Source of the DNA: Methylobacterium tardum
Lineage (GTDB): Bacteria; Pseudomonadota; Alphaproteobacteria; Rhizobiales; Beijerinckiaceae
DNA: 64,000 nt
Reading direction: 5' to 3'
NCBI RefSeq assembly: GCF_023546765.1
Contig: NZ_CP097484.1
Coordinates: 4,843,501-4,907,500 of the forward strand
The position numbers were made by a program, and so were the translations under genes. The notes under the pieces were generated by a model. That model worked only from the letters and a program-made list of their open reading frames with translations, was not told the origin of the DNA and searched no databases. Positions within the stretch are counted from its first letter, which is position 1. Every line of letters starts with the position of its first letter. Below, piece after piece: positions 48,672 through 57,572 of the stretch.

Positions 48672-49781
48672 TCACCTGATCCCGGACGCGATCGAGGATG
48701 CGATCTTGTCCCTGACCGGGATGTTGGGGCTCGACGCACCGCAGGTCGGCAGATTCTCGACCGGCCCATGCACGGCCGACGTCGAGGCCGACAGGTCGTG
48801 GTAACAGACGCAGCCTTCGGCGAAATAGTGGTGCACCAGGGCCTTGCGGGACCGCTGTATGTCGGCGCGGGCCGAGCCCCCGTGCAGCAGGTTGGCGTGC
48901 CAGAACAGCACGTCACCTTTGCGCGCCGTGAAGTATTCCGGCTTCGCGCCATGCTCCGCGATCTCGTGCTTGATGGCAGGCTCATAGCGCTCGACGTAGG
49001 CCCCGTAGCCGCGCTCGCGGAAATCGTCCGTCGAGATGCCGACGTCGTGGCTGAACAGGTACGGCAGACGGTGTGTGCCGGGGTAGTAGACCAGCGGCCC
49101 GGCCTCAGCGTGAATGTCCTCCATCGCGACCCAGCAGGCGGCCAGATAGCCCAGCGGATAGGTCGTCATATGGATTGAATCGGAGTGCTCGGATTGCTGG
49201 CTGCCCTTGTGCGACGAGATCGTCTGAAACGGGATCGCCGGCCGGCCCAGCACCATGCTGCTGAAGTTCATCAGCACCGGATGCTTCAGGAGGAAATCGA
49301 GTTCCTCGACCTTGAGGTGCGGGTTGAGATACCGGCCGGGATGCGGATCATCGGCCGCAGCCTTCTCGGGTGCGAGCGTGAGGTCGCCGCGCGCGATCGC
49401 CGCCTCGTAGGCACGCCACGCCTCGTCGATCGTGTCGGGATCGATGGCGCCGCGCAGGACGTAGTAGCCGTGCTTCTCCCAGTGCCGGCAGATCTCGGCC
49501 TGCTTCGGGCTGATCTCGCGTCGCGCCACCCGCCGGTCGATGATCTCCAAGGCATCGGGCTGATCGAGCCAGGGGCTGGGCCCGGATTCCGGAAAGCTCT
49601 CGGCGCGGAAAACCTTGATGCAGCCGATATCGACCGGGACATCGGCTTCGACCGTATAAGACGGGCCCCGCGGCGGCGGCGGCGCGACCGGAAGCGTATC
49701 GTCGCGTCCGAGAGCGAGGTTGCGCATTGCGGTCCTGACGGTGCGCGCAACGTCTGCAGCGCGCGAATAGCCCTGGGCCAT
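48672..49781 (-). CDS. phytanoyl-CoA dioxygenase (PhyH) family protein
   Basis: A 369-residue Fe(II)/2-oxoglutarate-dependent oxygenase. The HxD of the metal triad lies in SQQSEHSDSIHMTTYPLG, the distal His in NLLHGGSARADI (about 310), and the Arg for 2-oxoglutarate lies close after it. The substrate is unknown; many bacterial members hydroxylate small molecules rather than phytanoyl-CoA. ATG 49781 is taken as start; TTG 49784 is one codon earlier. It stands alone on its strand. Confidence 0.85.
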   Translation of the reverse strand: MAQGYSRAADVARTVRTAMRNLALGRDDTLPVAPPPPRGPSYTVEADVPVDIGCIKVFRAESFPESGPSPWLDQPDALEIIDRRVARREISPKQAEICRHWEKHGYYVLRGAIDPDTIDEAWRAYEAAIARGDLTLAPEKAAADDPHPGRYLNPHLKVEELDFLLKHPVLMNFSSMVLGRPAIPFQTISSHKGSQQSEHSDSIHMTTYPLGYLAACWVAMEDIHAEAGPLVYYPGTHRLPYLFSHDVGISTDDFRERGYGAYVERYEPAIKHEIAEHGAKPEYFTARKGDVLFWHANLLHGGSARADIQRSRKALVHHYFAEGCVCYHDLSASTSAVHGPVENLPTCGASSPNIPVRDKIASSIASGIR

Positions 49782-49927
49782 CAATCCACCCCATCTCGGC
49801 CGCAGCTGTTATCGCTGCAATCACCGACGTCTCGACACTCTATCGAGCCATTGGATCGCGGCGGAAGTACGGATCGGACCTGCAGGCAATTGCGTCGGGC
49901 AGCGTCTCTTTCAGGCCGCAGCCGGCC

Positions 49928-50323
49928 TCACGCGCTGGCGTGACCGCGCGCCGCGAATTCCCAGACCGGCACGCCCCAGACCTGACCGGGACGTGTCCGG
50001 TAGGCGGATCCGCGCGCGAAGACGAGCCGGCCCGGCTCGACCGCCTGCGCCCGATCGCCGGTGACCATCAGCACGCCGCAGTAATCGACCCGCAGGGTCC
50101 CGTGCTCCGGGTGAACGGCGAACAGCTCGGGCGCTGTCCAGCCGAGCGCGTGCGCCTCGGGGCCCAGACGGTCGCAGAAATCGATCGCCGCCTCTCGGAT
50201 CGGCGCCCAGCGCGCCAGGACGAGATGCCGGCACGGCGAGGCGTCCGGGGACAGGTCCGCGATCGCACTGCGCCACAGGGCGGCGGCGTCGGGGAGCATG
50301 GTGGGAGCGAAATCGGAGACCAT
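49928..50323 (-). CDS. conserved hypothetical protein of accessory-region type
   Basis: A 131-residue soluble protein. The centre contains FCDRLGPEAHALGWTAPELF and RVDYCGVLMVTGDRAQAVEPG. This layout resembles small hypothetical proteins often found near mobile elements in alphaproteobacteria, but I cannot name a family. ATG 50323. It lies beside a truncated XRE-like gene on the same strand. Confidence 0.5.
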   Translation of the reverse strand: MVSDFAPTMLPDAAALWRSAIADLSPDASPCRHLVLARWAPIREAAIDFCDRLGPEAHALGWTAPELFAVHPEHGTLRVDYCGVLMVTGDRAQAVEPGRLVFARGSAYRTRPGQVWGVPVWEFAARGHASA

Positions 50324-50398
50324 GCGGCCGAGCTATGGCAGGCCCGCCTCAGTGGCCATGCGGCCAGAAGCGACCTTGCCCACATGGGTTGGGACGGC

Positions 50399-50629
50399 TC
50401 AGGCGCATTCCTTGTAGCCGGACCGCTCCGCTTCCTGGCGCGCCGCGCTGAGGACGCGTCGGCGGCCTTGGCTGTCCTCGATCGCCAACCAGTGGCGCAC
50501 CAGAGCGAACAGCTCGCCGGCGACGCCTTCCGGCGGGTCGCCCAGGAAGGTCTCCGCGGGCACGTTCAGGGCGCGCGCGAGCCGCTTCAGCGCAGCGTTG
50601 TGACGATCGGAGCGGTTCGGAATGGCCAT
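50399..50629 (-). CDS. truncated XRE-type regulator-like protein
   Basis: A 76-residue protein. RLARALNVPAETFLGD resembles the last helix of an XRE helix-turn-helix, and the remaining part (LVRHWLAIEDSQGRRRVLS) matches the tail of such regulators. The first helices needed for DNA binding are missing, so it is a fragment or diverged relative. ATG 50629; the reading to 50671 is unsupported. It lies beside the second tmRNA. Confidence 0.45.
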   Translation of the reverse strand: MAIPNRSDRHNAALKRLARALNVPAETFLGDPPEGVAGELFALVRHWLAIEDSQGRRRVLSAARQEAERSGYKECA

Positions 50630-50859
50630 GCTTGCCAACGCGCCGCAACGCAGCACGATCGTTCGATGCATTCAAAATTCAGTGCGGCATAAAAGGCGCC
50701 GCTCCGATCCGGATCGGCCGGCACCCGATCCACTCAGGGCCTGCCTGGGTCTCTCCAGGGGCGAGCGCGGCCCCGGCTGTCGGCGCGCCAGCATCTCCGG
50801 ACCGCGTTCGTGGCCCGTCTGCGATGGACGGGCCGGCCACAATCGGATACGCTGGCCGC

Positions 50860-51255
50860 GAGGTTGATGACCGGTTCGTAATAACGCTTCAGGACCCGGG
50901 GGCGGTACCCGGCGCCTCCACCAGAAGCATCCTGCCCCGGATACCGCACGGGGGTTAGGGCGCGCGTCCGGCGTTGCGGATGGCGCGCTGCCAGGGTGCT
51001 TCTGCTGGGGGTGAAACAGGTTCGACTGGGCGGTAAAGGGATCGCGAGTTCTGTCCTGCTTCGGCAGGGTAAGATGCGGCTTTCGGTAAGGACTCGACCG
51101 GTTCGGCGCGGGCAACCCTCGTTCCGAGCACCTGACCAAAACTCTAAATGCCAACGACAACGTCGGCATGGAGATGCGCCTCGCGGCGTAATCTTCCGGG
51201 GCGTGGGCACGCCTAGCAACAGAACCCGGGGCTTCGGCCTTGGGGCCCGCTCATT
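50860..51255 (+). ncRNA. tmRNA 2, second circularly permuted tmRNA gene (tag ANDNVGMEMRLAA)
   Basis: Acceptor piece ends CGCCTCC, discriminator A and encoded CCA (50921-50923). The intervening loop folds through GAAGCATCCTG (50924-50934) and CAGGGTGCTTC (50992-51002). The coding piece starts at 51007 with GGGGGTGAAACAGGTTCGAC; GGGGGTG pairs with CGCCTCC, including G3-U70 for alanine charging. CAGGAC (50890-50895) can pair with GTCCTG (about 51053-51058). The tag frame 51150-51191 reads ANDNVGMEMRLAA then TAA. CCTAGCAACAGAACCC follows, then CTCATT at 51250-51255 as in tmRNA 1. The last 31 bases of both acceptor pieces are identical. The 5' end is approximate. Confidence 0.9.
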
Positions 51256-51307
51256 GTATCCTGCCCGTCGCGGATCAGGGTTGCGGCTGGGCAGGCTGGA
51301 GCGTTTC

Positions 51308-51600
51308 TTGAACGAGCCCGAACAGGGAAGCGCGGAAGCGGTCTACGTCTCGGCCATGGTCGGCGAGATGATGCGGCGCGTCCTCGAAGACGCGCTCGCC
51401 GATCTCGCCAGGACCAGGGGGCGGCCTACCTCGACATGTTCGTGGAGCGCGAACTCGCCCGCGCCGCCGATCTGTACCGCGAGCGGCCGGACGACACGCC
51501 CGAGACCACCAGCATGCTGCGCGCTTGGTTCGCGGTGGAAGGCAGCGCAGCGTTGCGGGCCCTGGTCGAGCGCGCGAGCGCCGAGGCGCGGCGCGACTAG
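51308..51600 (+). pseudogene. small conserved protein with an apparent one-base deletion
   Basis: TTG 51308 (GGAG six bases upstream) begins MNEPEQGSAEAVYVSAMVGE and runs to about 51406. The sensible continuation (QDQGAAYLDMFVERELARAA, then a tail ending EARRD, stop 51598-51600) lies in another frame, so a base is missing near CCAGGACC. The restored protein would be about 97 helical residues of unknown function. It could be a sequence error. Confidence 0.5.
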
Positions 51601-51654
51601 CGCGTTGCGCATCCGCGCGGCGCACGACGCTGGGCCCCAGGTCGGAGGATGATC

Positions 51655-51915
51655 GTGAGCCCGTCCGAACGCGCGCGCCAGATCTATGCCAGCCCGAACG
51701 GCGACCACTGGCATCTTCTGTTCGATCCCACGACCGGGCACAGCTTCGTCCGCCATACCGGCAACGTCGCGTCCGGCGGCCATGTGACGGATTTCAGTCT
51801 CGCGACCTTCCTCGCGTCGGGCCGTAACGGCCCCGAGCATCAGGAACTCTGGCGGCTGATCGCGACCCTCGTCGGTGAGGATGGGCCCAGGCCGGGACTC
51901 CGCGACAGCGCCTAA
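51655..51915 (+). CDS. small conserved hypothetical protein
   Basis: An 86-residue soluble protein starting MSPSERARQIYASPNGDHWH, with a segment including FDPTTGHSFVRHTGNVASGGH and HQELWRLIATLV. It resembles a small family widespread in Methylobacterium-like genomes. GTG 51655 is preferred because GGAGG lies six bases upstream; ATG 51649 is too close to it. The function is unknown. Confidence 0.6.
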   Translation: MSPSERARQIYASPNGDHWHLLFDPTTGHSFVRHTGNVASGGHVTDFSLATFLASGRNGPEHQELWRLIATLVGEDGPRPGLRDSA

Positions 51916-51992
51916 GGCATGGCGCCGCCGCCCGAGCCGGTCACGGGCCGAACCGAGCGATGCACGGCGGCATTCCGAACCGGCGCAGCGCC

Positions 51993-52982
51993 TCAGAAGA
52001 GGCGTCGGATCTCCTCCGCGATCGCGTCCCCGTCCGTTTCGAGGGCGAAGTGCCCGGTGTCGAGGAAGGTGACGCGCGCCTCCGGGATGTCGCGCCGGAA
52101 CGCCTCGGCGCCCGCCGGGATGAAGAACAGGTCGTTGCGGCCCCAGATGGCGAGGAGCTTCGGGCGGCGCGCGCGGAAATAGGCCTGGACCAGCGGATAC
52201 CGTTCGAGATTGCGCTTGTAGTCGAGCTTGAGCGCGACCTGCCGGTCCGCATTGCCGGGGCGCGCCAGGATGGCGGCGTCGAGCGTGTACGCCTCGGGCT
52301 CGATCCGCGATGGATCCGCGACACCCTGGAAGTAGGCGGCCTTGACCCCGTCGAGGGTCATGCGGGCGCGGATCGCCCCGACGGCGGCTTCGTTCGGCGC
52401 CGCCCAATAGGCCCGCAGCGGCGCCCAGGCCGCCTCGCCGAGCCCGTCCAGATAGGCGTTGCCGTTCTGGGACACGATGCCGGCGACCCGATCGGGATGG
52501 GCGAGGGCCAGATCCCATCCGACCGGCGCTCCGTAGTCGAAGGTGTAGAGGATGTAGCGGTCGAGGCCGAGCGCATCGACGAAGGCCTCGATCGTGCGCG
52601 ACAGCGACGCGAAGTCGTAGACGTAGCTGCGGTCCTCCGGCACGTCGGTGAAGCCGAAGGACGGCAGATCGGGCGCGATCAGGCGGAAGCGGTCGGCGAG
52701 CTTCGGCATGAGATGGCGGAAGTAGAAGGACGAATTGGCGAAGCCGTGCAGCAGCAGGAACGCGGGCGCGTCGGGGCGGCCGGCCTCCCGGTAGAAGACG
52801 TTCACGCCGTCGGCCCGGACGGTACCGTGGCGGACCGCGCCGACCGGCGCGGGGCGGCCTTCCGCCCCGGCGGCGCCAGCGGACCCCACGCCCGTCGCCA
52901 GAACGCCGCCGGCGAGCAGATGCCGCCGCGTCGCCCGGGCCAATCCGCCTCCGGTCACCTCGGATCCGTGCTCGTGTCGCAT
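51993..52982 (-). CDS. exported alpha/beta hydrolase with Asp nucleophile (epoxide hydrolase/dehalogenase type)
   Basis: A 329-residue protein with a Tat-type leader (ARATRRHLLAGGVLATGVG). The fold begins FLLLHGFANSSFYFRHLMPKL. The nucleophile elbow reads FDYGAPVGW, with Asp where lipases have Ser, as in epoxide hydrolases and haloalkane dehalogenases. The catalytic His is in DTGHFALE at the end. The substrate is unknown. ATG 52982 is used; another ATG immediately precedes it. Confidence 0.8.
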   Translation of the reverse strand: MRHEHGSEVTGGGLARATRRHLLAGGVLATGVGSAGAAGAEGRPAPVGAVRHGTVRADGVNVFYREAGRPDAPAFLLLHGFANSSFYFRHLMPKLADRFRLIAPDLPSFGFTDVPEDRSYVYDFASLSRTIEAFVDALGLDRYILYTFDYGAPVGWDLALAHPDRVAGIVSQNGNAYLDGLGEAAWAPLRAYWAAPNEAAVGAIRARMTLDGVKAAYFQGVADPSRIEPEAYTLDAAILARPGNADRQVALKLDYKRNLERYPLVQAYFRARRPKLLAIWGRNDLFFIPAGAEAFRRDIPEARVTFLDTGHFALETDGDAIAEEIRRLF

Positions 52983-52985
52983 CAT

Positions 52986-53535
52986 GGCGCGCCTCGTACC
53001 GGCGGGATCAGGGACGTCAGGATCCGCCGCCTCGCGGTCGAGCGGGACGAGACCATCGCCCGGGAGGTGGACCCGACGGCCAGGCCATGATGCCGGGACT
53101 TGGCCGGGATCAGAACAGGGTGATGGTGGAATTCAGCCTTCCGTGTTCCGACACAATAGATGCGCGCCCTGGAGATGGGACCGTCCTTTGCAGATCGCGT
53201 GCGGCCCGGATGCGCAATCGCGGGCGTCCGGTGACCTTCAGCCTCTCGGAAGCGGACAGACGCGCGCAGAACCGGTATGAAGCGGGCCTCGGCGGCCAAG
53301 CGGCTCCACAGAAGGACCCGACTGTGCCGCAGGAAGCCGCTCCGGAGCCGCCGGAAGCCGTGACGACGCGGCCTGCTTCCGGTCATGGTTGCGTGGCACC
53401 GGCACCCGATACGCCGCCCTCCAAGGGCTCGGCACGCGCGTTGCCATCCTCATACGGGGCGGTGATCTGAACCGGGGCACGGCCGCTTTCATTCTTTGCC
53501 ACGGGCGCCGCCGGTCAGCGGCTGCCAGAAGGAAC
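52986..53535. other. spacer between divergent hydrolase and hybrid kinase
   Basis: 550 bases, probably with promoters for both directions. A 127-codon frame at 53087-53470 is open, with a Pro/Ala-rich product and no clear ribosome binding site. I do not call it a gene. Confidence 0.4.
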
Positions 53536-55680
53536 ATGTCGTTCGTGTCGGGTGCCGCTTTGAATGCCTTGTCTCGCGCGGAGCTCGAGGCCGAGATCCT
53601 GCACTTGCGCGCGGCGGATGCTGCCCTGCGCGAGAGCGAGGCGCGGTTCCGGACCATCCTGGAGACCGTCGATGCGGCCTTCGCCATCGTCCAGGTCAAG
53701 TTCGACGCCGACGACCGGCCCGTCGATTATCGCTTTCTCGAAGCCAACCCGGCCTTCGAGCGCGAATCCGGCGTCAATCTTCGCGGCAAGTGGGTCACCG
53801 AGTTCGCGCCGGACCTGGAGCAGTTCTGGTTCGAGACGTACGGGCGCGTCGCCAAGACTCGGGAGCCGGCCAGTTTCGAGAGCTACGCGAAGGCGTTCTC
53901 ACGCTGGTTCGACGTGCGGGCCGTGCCGGTCGGCGACCCCGTCGACCGGCAGATCGCCATCATCTTCAACGACGTGACCGCGCGGCGCGAGGCCGAGGAG
54001 CGCCTGCGGGCGAGCGAGGCCCTCGCCCGGGCCAATATCGAGCGGGTGCAGCTCGCCCTGGCGGCCGGCGCGATCATCGGGACCTGGCACTGGGACCTGC
54101 CCACCGACCGCTTCACCGTCGACGAGGGCTTCGCCCGGAGCTTCGGGCTGGATCCCGCGCTCGGGCGCGACGGCATTCCGCTCGCCCAGATCGTCGCCAC
54201 CGTCCATCCGGACGACCAGGAGGGGCTGGCGGGGGCGATCAGCGCGGCCATCGCCCGGGGCGGCGCCTACGCGCACCAGTACCGGGTGCGCCGGGCGGAC
54301 GGGCGCTACTACTGGATCGAGGCCAACGGCCGGGTCGATCACGCGGCGGACGGGACGCCGTTGAGCTTTCCCGGCGTGGTCCTCGACGTCGAGGAGCGCC
54401 GCATCGTCGAGCAGGAGCGCGACCGCGCGATCATGCAGCTGCGCGCCCTGACCGAGACCCTGGAGCAGCGCGTCAGTGAACGCACCGCGGAGCTGATGAA
54501 CACCGAGGAGCAGCTCCGCCAAGCCCAGAAGATGGAGGCGGTGGGCCAGCTGACCGGGGGCCTGGCGCACGACTTCAACAACCTGCTGGCCGGCATCTCG
54601 GGCAGCCTGGAACTGATGAGCACCCGCATCGACCAGGGGCGCCTGGCGGATGTTGACCGGTACATGGCCGCCGCGCAGGGGGCGGCCAAGCGGGCGGCGG
54701 CGCTGACCCACCGCCTGCTGGCGTTCTCGCGCCGGCAGACCCTGGCCCCCAAGGGGACGGACGTGAACGTCCTGGTCGAGGGCATGGTCGACCTGATCCG
54801 GCGCACGGTCGGGCCCAGCGTGCAGGTCGACACGGCCGGTCTGGCCGGCCTGTGGCCCGCGCTGGTCGATCCGTCCCAGCTCGAGAACGCGCTGCTCAAC
54901 CTCTGCATCAACGCCCGCGACGCGATGCCGGACGGGGGCCGCATCATCATCGAGACCGCCAACCGCCGGATCGCCTCGCCGGCCGCCGAGCGGCAGGACA
55001 TGCCGGCGGGCGAGTACCTGTCGCTGAGCGTATCGGACACCGGCACGGGCATGACGCCGGAGGTGATCGCCAAGGCCTTCGACCCGTTCTTCACCACCAA
55101 GCCGCTCGGCCAGGGCACGGGCCTCGGCCTGTCCATGATCTACGGGTTCGCCAAGCAGTCGGGCGGACAGGTCCGCATCCACTCCGAGGTGGGCCAGGGC
55201 ACGACGGTCACCCTCTACCTGCCGCACCACCGGGGCGGGGCCGAGCGCGACGAAGCCTTGCCGGACGGCAGCCCGATGCCGGTCGCGGAGGCCGGCGAGA
55301 CCGTGCTGGTCGTGGACGACGAGCCGAGCGTGCGCATGCTGGTGACGGACGTGCTCGGCGACCTCGGCTACACCGCCGTGGAGGCTGCCGACGGGGCCGG
55401 CGGGCTCAAGGTCCTTCAGTCCGACGCGCGGATCGACCTGCTCGTCACCGATGTCGGCCTGCCGGGCGGCCTGAACGGCCGCCAGATGGCCGACGCGGCG
55501 CGGGCGACCCGGCCGAACCTCCGGGTGCTGTTCATCACCGGTTACGCCGAGAACGCCCTGCTCACCAACGGCCAGCTCGAGCCCGGCATGGCCGTGCTGA
55601 CCAAGCCGTTCGCCGTCGAGGCCCTGGCATCCCGTATCCGCGCGATGATCCCGCGTCGCGTCCACGCCGGGGATCTCTGA
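53536..55680 (+). CDS. soluble hybrid histidine kinase with two PAS domains and receiver
   Basis: A 714-residue protein without membrane helices. PAS 1 (about 30-155) is followed by PAS 2 (about 165-290, PAS/PAC with YYWIEANGRV). A coiled segment leads to the H-box GGLAHDFNNLLAGISG (about 347). The ATPase domain has LLNLCINARDAMP, DTGTGM and FDPFFTTKPLGQGTGLGLSM. The C-terminal receiver (about 595-705) has VLVVDDEPSV and LLVTDVGLPGG with an intact Asp. This is a hybrid kinase of the HWE-unrelated, PAS-rich class and may act in the cytoplasm on redox or energy signals. ATG 53536 has AAGGA upstream. No cognate regulator is adjacent. Confidence 0.88.
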   Translation: MSFVSGAALNALSRAELEAEILHLRAADAALRESEARFRTILETVDAAFAIVQVKFDADDRPVDYRFLEANPAFERESGVNLRGKWVTEFAPDLEQFWFETYGRVAKTREPASFESYAKAFSRWFDVRAVPVGDPVDRQIAIIFNDVTARREAEERLRASEALARANIERVQLALAAGAIIGTWHWDLPTDRFTVDEGFARSFGLDPALGRDGIPLAQIVATVHPDDQEGLAGAISAAIARGGAYAHQYRVRRADGRYYWIEANGRVDHAADGTPLSFPGVVLDVEERRIVEQERDRAIMQLRALTETLEQRVSERTAELMNTEEQLRQAQKMEAVGQLTGGLAHDFNNLLAGISGSLELMSTRIDQGRLADVDRYMAAAQGAAKRAAALTHRLLAFSRRQTLAPKGTDVNVLVEGMVDLIRRTVGPSVQVDTAGLAGLWPALVDPSQLENALLNLCINARDAMPDGGRIIIETANRRIASPAAERQDMPAGEYLSLSVSDTGTGMTPEVIAKAFDPFFTTKPLGQGTGLGLSMIYGFAKQSGGQVRIHSEVGQGTTVTLYLPHHRGGAERDEALPDGSPMPVAEAGETVLVVDDEPSVRMLVTDVLGDLGYTAVEAADGAGGLKVLQSDARIDLLVTDVGLPGGLNGRQMADAARATRPNLRVLFITGYAENALLTNGQLEPGMAVLTKPFAVEALASRIRAMIPRRVHAGDL

Positions 55681-55762
55681 CGGCCGGCCGGCGGGCATTC
55701 CGGAAGCACGGGTCGGGGCGGGCGCGGAACCGTGCCCGCCGCACCGCCGGCGGTCGGATCGG

Positions 55763-56779
55763 TCAGCGCCAGCCGAGCGGCGGGGCCACGTGCGTCAGGA
55801 TGGTCTCGATGACATGGGCGTTGTAGGCCACGCCCAGCTGGTTCGGCACCGTCAGCAGGAGGGTGTCGGCCTCGGCGATCGCCTCGTCGGCCCGGAGTTC
55901 CTCGACCAGCCGGTCGGGCTCCGCCGCGTAGGACCGGCCGAAGACGGCGCGCATGTTGTCGATGATGCCGACCTGGTCGCTGCTCGAGCCGCGGCCGAAA
56001 TAGGCGCGGTCGCGGTCGTTCACGAGCGCGAAGATCGACCGGGAGACGGAGACCCGCGGCGTCCGGGGATGCCCCGCCTCCGCCCAGGCCTGGCGGTAAC
56101 GGCGGATCTGCTTCGCCTGCTGGACGTGGAACGGCTCGCCGGTCTCATCCGCCTTGAGGGTCGAGCTCTGCAGGTTCATGCCCTGCCGCGCCGCCCAGAT
56201 CGCGGTGGCGTCGGACGCGGAGCCCCACCAGATCCGCTCGCGTAAGCCCTCGGAATGCGGCTCCAGGCGCAGGAGACCGGGCGGGTTCGGAAACATCGGC
56301 CGCGGGTTGGGCTCGGCGAAGCCCGTCCCCTTCAGCAGATCGAGGAAGACCTCCGCGTGCCGGCGCCCCATGTCGGCATCGCTCTCGCCCTCACGCGGCG
56401 CGAAGCCGAAATGCCGCCAGCCGTCGATGACCTGCTCGGGCGAGCCCCGGCTGATGCCGAGCTGGAGGCGGCCGCCCGCGATCAGGTCTGCCGCGCCGGC
56501 ATCCTCGACCATGGCGAGGGGGTTCTGGTAGCGCATGTCGATGACGCCGGTGCCGATCTCGATGCGCTTGGTCCGGGCGCCCACCGCGGCGAGCAACGGG
56601 AACGGCGAGGCGAGCTGGCGCGCGAAATGATGAACCCGGAAATAGGCTCCGTCCGCGCCGAGCTCTTCCGCCGCGACCGCGAGGTCGATCGATTGCAGCA
56701 GGGTGTCGCCCGCCGTGCGCGTCTCTGAATGCCCCGTCGGCGACCAGTGACCGAACGACAGAAACCCGATCGTCTTCAT
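55763..56779 (-). CDS. LLM-class (luciferase-like) flavin-dependent monooxygenase
   Basis: A 338-residue TIM-barrel flavin enzyme. IGFLSFGHWSPTG opens it, with GADGAYFRVHHFARQLASPF, then TGVIDMRYQNPL and GGRLQLGISRGSPEQVIDG as in bacterial luciferase-like monooxygenases. It uses reduced FMN from a separate reductase that is not adjacent. The substrate is unknown. ATG 56779. Confidence 0.87.
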   Translation of the reverse strand: MKTIGFLSFGHWSPTGHSETRTAGDTLLQSIDLAVAAEELGADGAYFRVHHFARQLASPFPLLAAVGARTKRIEIGTGVIDMRYQNPLAMVEDAGAADLIAGGRLQLGISRGSPEQVIDGWRHFGFAPREGESDADMGRRHAEVFLDLLKGTGFAEPNPRPMFPNPPGLLRLEPHSEGLRERIWWGSASDATAIWAARQGMNLQSSTLKADETGEPFHVQQAKQIRRYRQAWAEAGHPRTPRVSVSRSIFALVNDRDRAYFGRGSSSDQVGIIDNMRAVFGRSYAAEPDRLVEELRADEAIAEADTLLLTVPNQLGVAYNAHVIETILTHVAPPLGWR

Positions 56780-56876
56780 CCTGGGAATCCCTGTTTGCGC
56801 CCGCAGGCGCCGATGACAGCCGCCAGCATCCGGACGGTCAACGACCGTTTCACGTCAGCGAACAGGCCGGGCGCGA

Positions 56877-57299
56877 TCATCCGCCGACCGCATCCGGGAC
56901 GGGATCACCTGAGATCGCCCCTGACGGACCCGGTCGGAAGAACAAGCCCGCCTTCAGGCTGTCGCCGATGCGGTGCGCGCGCTCGATCAGGATGGCCGCC
57001 GCGTCATGCGGGAAGTGCGCGCGGGCGGTCTCCTCGAACAGGCCGAGCCAGCGGGCGAAGTGCGGCGGCTGAAGCTGCCCCAAGGCGACATGCTTGCCGA
57101 ACGGGTTGCCCTTGTAGCGGCCGGTCTTGAACAGCACCGAGGACCAGAAGGCCTGGATCGTCGCCATATGCTGCGGCCAGTCCGGGTCGGGGATCGCGGC
57201 TGCGAAGACCGGGCCGATCAACGTATCGCCGCGCACGCGGGCATAGAAGGCGTCGAGAAAGCGGGACAGGCTGGCTTCGTCGAGCGTGGCATCGGGCAT
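56877..57299 (-). CDS. group III truncated haemoglobin
   Basis: A 140-residue globin. FLDAFYARVRGDTLIGPVF opens the helical fold. WSSVLFKTGRYKGNPFGKH and HFARWLGLFEETA contain the proximal-His region and the aromatic residues typical of group III (TrHbP). It likely binds O2 or NO in the cytoplasm. It sits next to the LLM monooxygenase on the same strand but with a gap of about 100 bases. Confidence 0.86.
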   Translation of the reverse strand: MPDATLDEASLSRFLDAFYARVRGDTLIGPVFAAAIPDPDWPQHMATIQAFWSSVLFKTGRYKGNPFGKHVALGQLQPPHFARWLGLFEETARAHFPHDAAAILIERAHRIGDSLKAGLFFRPGPSGAISGDPVPDAVGG

Positions 57300-57572
57300 G
57301 ACCCCGAGATGCCGACGGTCTCTGGGCTGTTCAAGAGGCGATCGGACCTGAGCTGCGACGGACCGGGATCGGTGCGCCGCCGCGTGTCGGCCTTCGCGGT
57401 GGGGCAGCTGACGGATCCAGAGCCCGGAGATCCTGCGGCGGCTTGCGCCACACCCGTCCAGAATCGCGCGTCATCGCGCTGGACGCCTTCGCCCGTCCCA
57501 CGTCCCACGTGATAGCGAGGCCGCGACTCCGAAGCCGCCGCGGATCGGCGGCACGACACACGGGATACGGTC

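Noticed and set aside
53087-53470. 127-codon frame upstream of the hybrid kinase
   Set aside because: No ribosome binding site, Pro/Ala-rich low-complexity product and no family match.
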